Assembly: GCA_016217585.1 (NCBI GenBank)
Contig: JACRHQ010000168.1
Span: 1 to 9,202 of the forward strand
DNA length: 9,202 nt
DNA from: Candidatus Omnitrophota bacterium
GTDB lineage: Bacteria > Omnitrophota > Gorgyraeia > Zapsychrales > Zapsychraceae
Direction of reading: 5' to 3'
Shown here piece after piece: positions 8,046 through 9,202 of the stretch. A program made the position numbers and the translations under genes. The notes beneath the pieces are model-generated. The model saw nothing but the letters and a program-made list of their open reading frames with translations, was not told the origin of the DNA and searched no databases. Each line of letters begins with the position of its first letter. The stretch's first letter is position 1.

Positions 8046-9202
8046 TCAGGGAAGGTCAACGGGCGGTTGGTCACGATAGTCGACGAGCTCCGCGCCGGGA
8101 TAATAAAAGGAAAGGATCCCGTCGTATTTATGCCGCTCTTCGGCCATCCGGTGCGCCCCCCACTGGCAGAGCCCCACGCCGTGGCCCCAGCCGTTACCGG
8201 CGAGGTCGAAATAGTATCCTTTCATGACGATTTCATATTTATTGCTGCGCACGACGTTGGGCCCGAGGATCTCCCGGAATTTTATCCCGGGGACACGGAT
8301 GGAGTTGCCCTGGCGGTCGGTGATCATCAGCGTCTTGATCCTCCCGCTTTCGTTACGTTCCAGGACGCGGATTTCCTGGACGGTGCCAATCTTGTAACCG
8401 CGCGCGTTGAGCCTGTCCTGGACGTCTTTGGAACGGAAATTTTTTACCCAGCTGAAATTCGGTTCCAGCCGGCAGAAGGGGCACGGCACCCCGTACAGAG
8501 GCGGCAGGTCGTGGCCCCAGATGTTTTTGGCGTTTTCCGTGTGCCCGCCGCAGGAGGCGTGAAAATACGCCGGCAATATTTTGTTTTTATAGACCAGGAC
8601 CTGGCCCTCGGTGCGGTTGACCGCGATGTTGGTGCGGAAACGTTCGGCGCTCTTGCCGCCGTAAACCTGCGAATAGATGTCGCCCGTTACGTCATAATCG
8701 GCGTTTTTGTTGCGCCTCATCTGGTAAAGCGCGTACGTGCGGGCGGCGACGGCCTGGGCCTTGGTCGCCTCCATGGGCCAGCGGTGCGAGACCTCGTGAT
8801 AAAGCACGCCTTTGATGTATTGTTCGAGCTCAATCACGTTGACGACAAGGAGTTTTTTGTTGGGCTTTTGAATGATGTTGATTGTCCCGCGGTAGCGCCG
8901 GACTTTGCCGGAAAGATGGAAAGCGACGTCTTTCGACGGGATAAGGCTGATTTTTTCGAGCGGGTACAACTGCTCATCGAGCTGGATCCCGGCTCCCCTG
9001 GAATATATGCGGAATTCTTCCAGCGTCCTGCCCGTTTTCAGGACCGCGCCTGAAACGGATTCCGTGATATTGTATTTGCCGCGGATGGAAACCGTCAATT
9101 CATCCACGTTATCCAGGACGGCCACGCGGACGAACTTCTGTTGTGCCGGTACGGAGGTGCCGGCCGAGGCCTGGATATCCGCCGTCGCCGCCAGACAGGC
9201 TA
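8046..9202 (-). CDS. SpoIID/LytB domain protein, putative exported lytic transglycosylase (5' end missing)
   Basis: The frame is open to the window edge; 384 complete codons are visible and the N-terminus is missing. The first visible residues, ACLAATADIQASAG, look like the end of a signal peptide (a lipoprotein site at the cysteine is possible but not testable here), followed by FVRVAVL, a typical SpoIID beginning. A GTG at 9125 is an unlikely start because it would cut into this strand. SpoIID-family signatures are LEQYIKGVLYHEVSHRWP with AQAVAARTYAL, then SCGGHTENAKNIWG, PCPFC, and GNGWGHGVGLCQWGA near the end. The glutamate in HEVSHRWP matches the catalytic Glu of SpoIID, which cleaves denuded glycan strands. 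Sporulation is not implied, since such proteins occur in many non-spore-formers. It ends 5 bases before queA. Confidence 0.93.
   Translation of the reverse strand, partial: ACLAATADIQASAGTSVPAQQKFVRVAVLDNVDELTVSIRGKYNITESVSGAVLKTGRTLEEFRIYSRGAGIQLDEQLYPLEKISLIPSKDVAFHLSGKVRRYRGTINIIQKPNKKLLVVNVIELEQYIKGVLYHEVSHRWPMEATKAQAVAARTYALYQMRRNKNADYDVTGDIYSQVYGGKSAERFRTNIAVNRTEGQVLVYKNKILPAYFHASCGGHTENAKNIWGHDLPPLYGVPCPFCRLEPNFSWVKNFRSKDVQDRLNARGYKIGTVQEIRVLERNESGRIKTLMITDRQGNSIRVPGIKFREILGPNVVRSNKYEIVMKGYYFDLAGNGWGHGVGLCQWGAHRMAEERHKYDGILSFYYPGAELVDYRDQPPVDLP

Noticed and set aside
8022..9053. A 343-codon open frame on the plus strand, antisense to the SpoIID-like gene
   Set aside because: The minus strand encodes clear SpoIID motifs over the same bases. 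The antisense translation has no recognisable motif and is expected from GC-rich codon use.

Overview
All genes in this window lie on the minus strand and are packed almost end to end, so transcription runs from 9202 down to 1. In that order the window holds a SpoIID/LytB-domain protein (5' end outside the window), queA, tgt, trmD, rplS, rnhB, yraN, a large six-hairpin-type glycosidase-like protein, a GT4 glycosyltransferase, and the first 22 codons of a further gene. Most junctions are 4-base stop/start overlaps or gaps of a few bases, as expected for one long polycistron or a few coupled ones. Only two gaps are larger, 97 bases between queA and tgt and 80 bases between rplS and rnhB. Each carries a strong inverted-repeat element.

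The organism is a bacterium with moderately high GC. A SpoIID-family protein outside any sporulation context, palindromic repeats between and inside genes, and a merged queuosine plus trmD-rplS-rnhB-yraN block suggest an uncultivated diderm lineage, for example Candidatus Omnitrophota or a relative. That placement is inference from general resemblance and is not proven here.

Region 1 (9202-7027) has the exported SpoIID-like peptidoglycan protein followed 5 bases later by queA. Region 2 (6929-4714) has tgt, trmD and rplS. tgt and trmD overlap by 11 bases, and trmD appears to start at TTG. The usual upstream partners of trmD (rpsP, rimM) are absent, and tgt is not followed by yajC/secD. QueA and Tgt act on tRNA position 34 and TrmD on position 37, so the junction groups anticodon-loop modification with ribosomal protein L19. 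Region 3 (4633-3642) is the common rnhB-yraN pair. Region 4 (3640-1) is a carbohydrate module of an uncharacterised glycosidase-like protein, a GT4 enzyme resembling glycolipid synthases, and the start of another gene, all translationally coupled to yraN.

The most notable non-coding structures are a 58-base dyad of eight GTCACC/GGTGAC-type units before tgt that overlaps its probable ribosome binding site, an 18-bp perfect hairpin that encodes the C-terminus of L19 and may act as a terminator, and a short palindrome inserted in frame in the glycosidase-like gene. I found no RNA genes, CRISPR arrays, transposases or convincing promoters, and no unexplained gene-free stretch over 100 bases.
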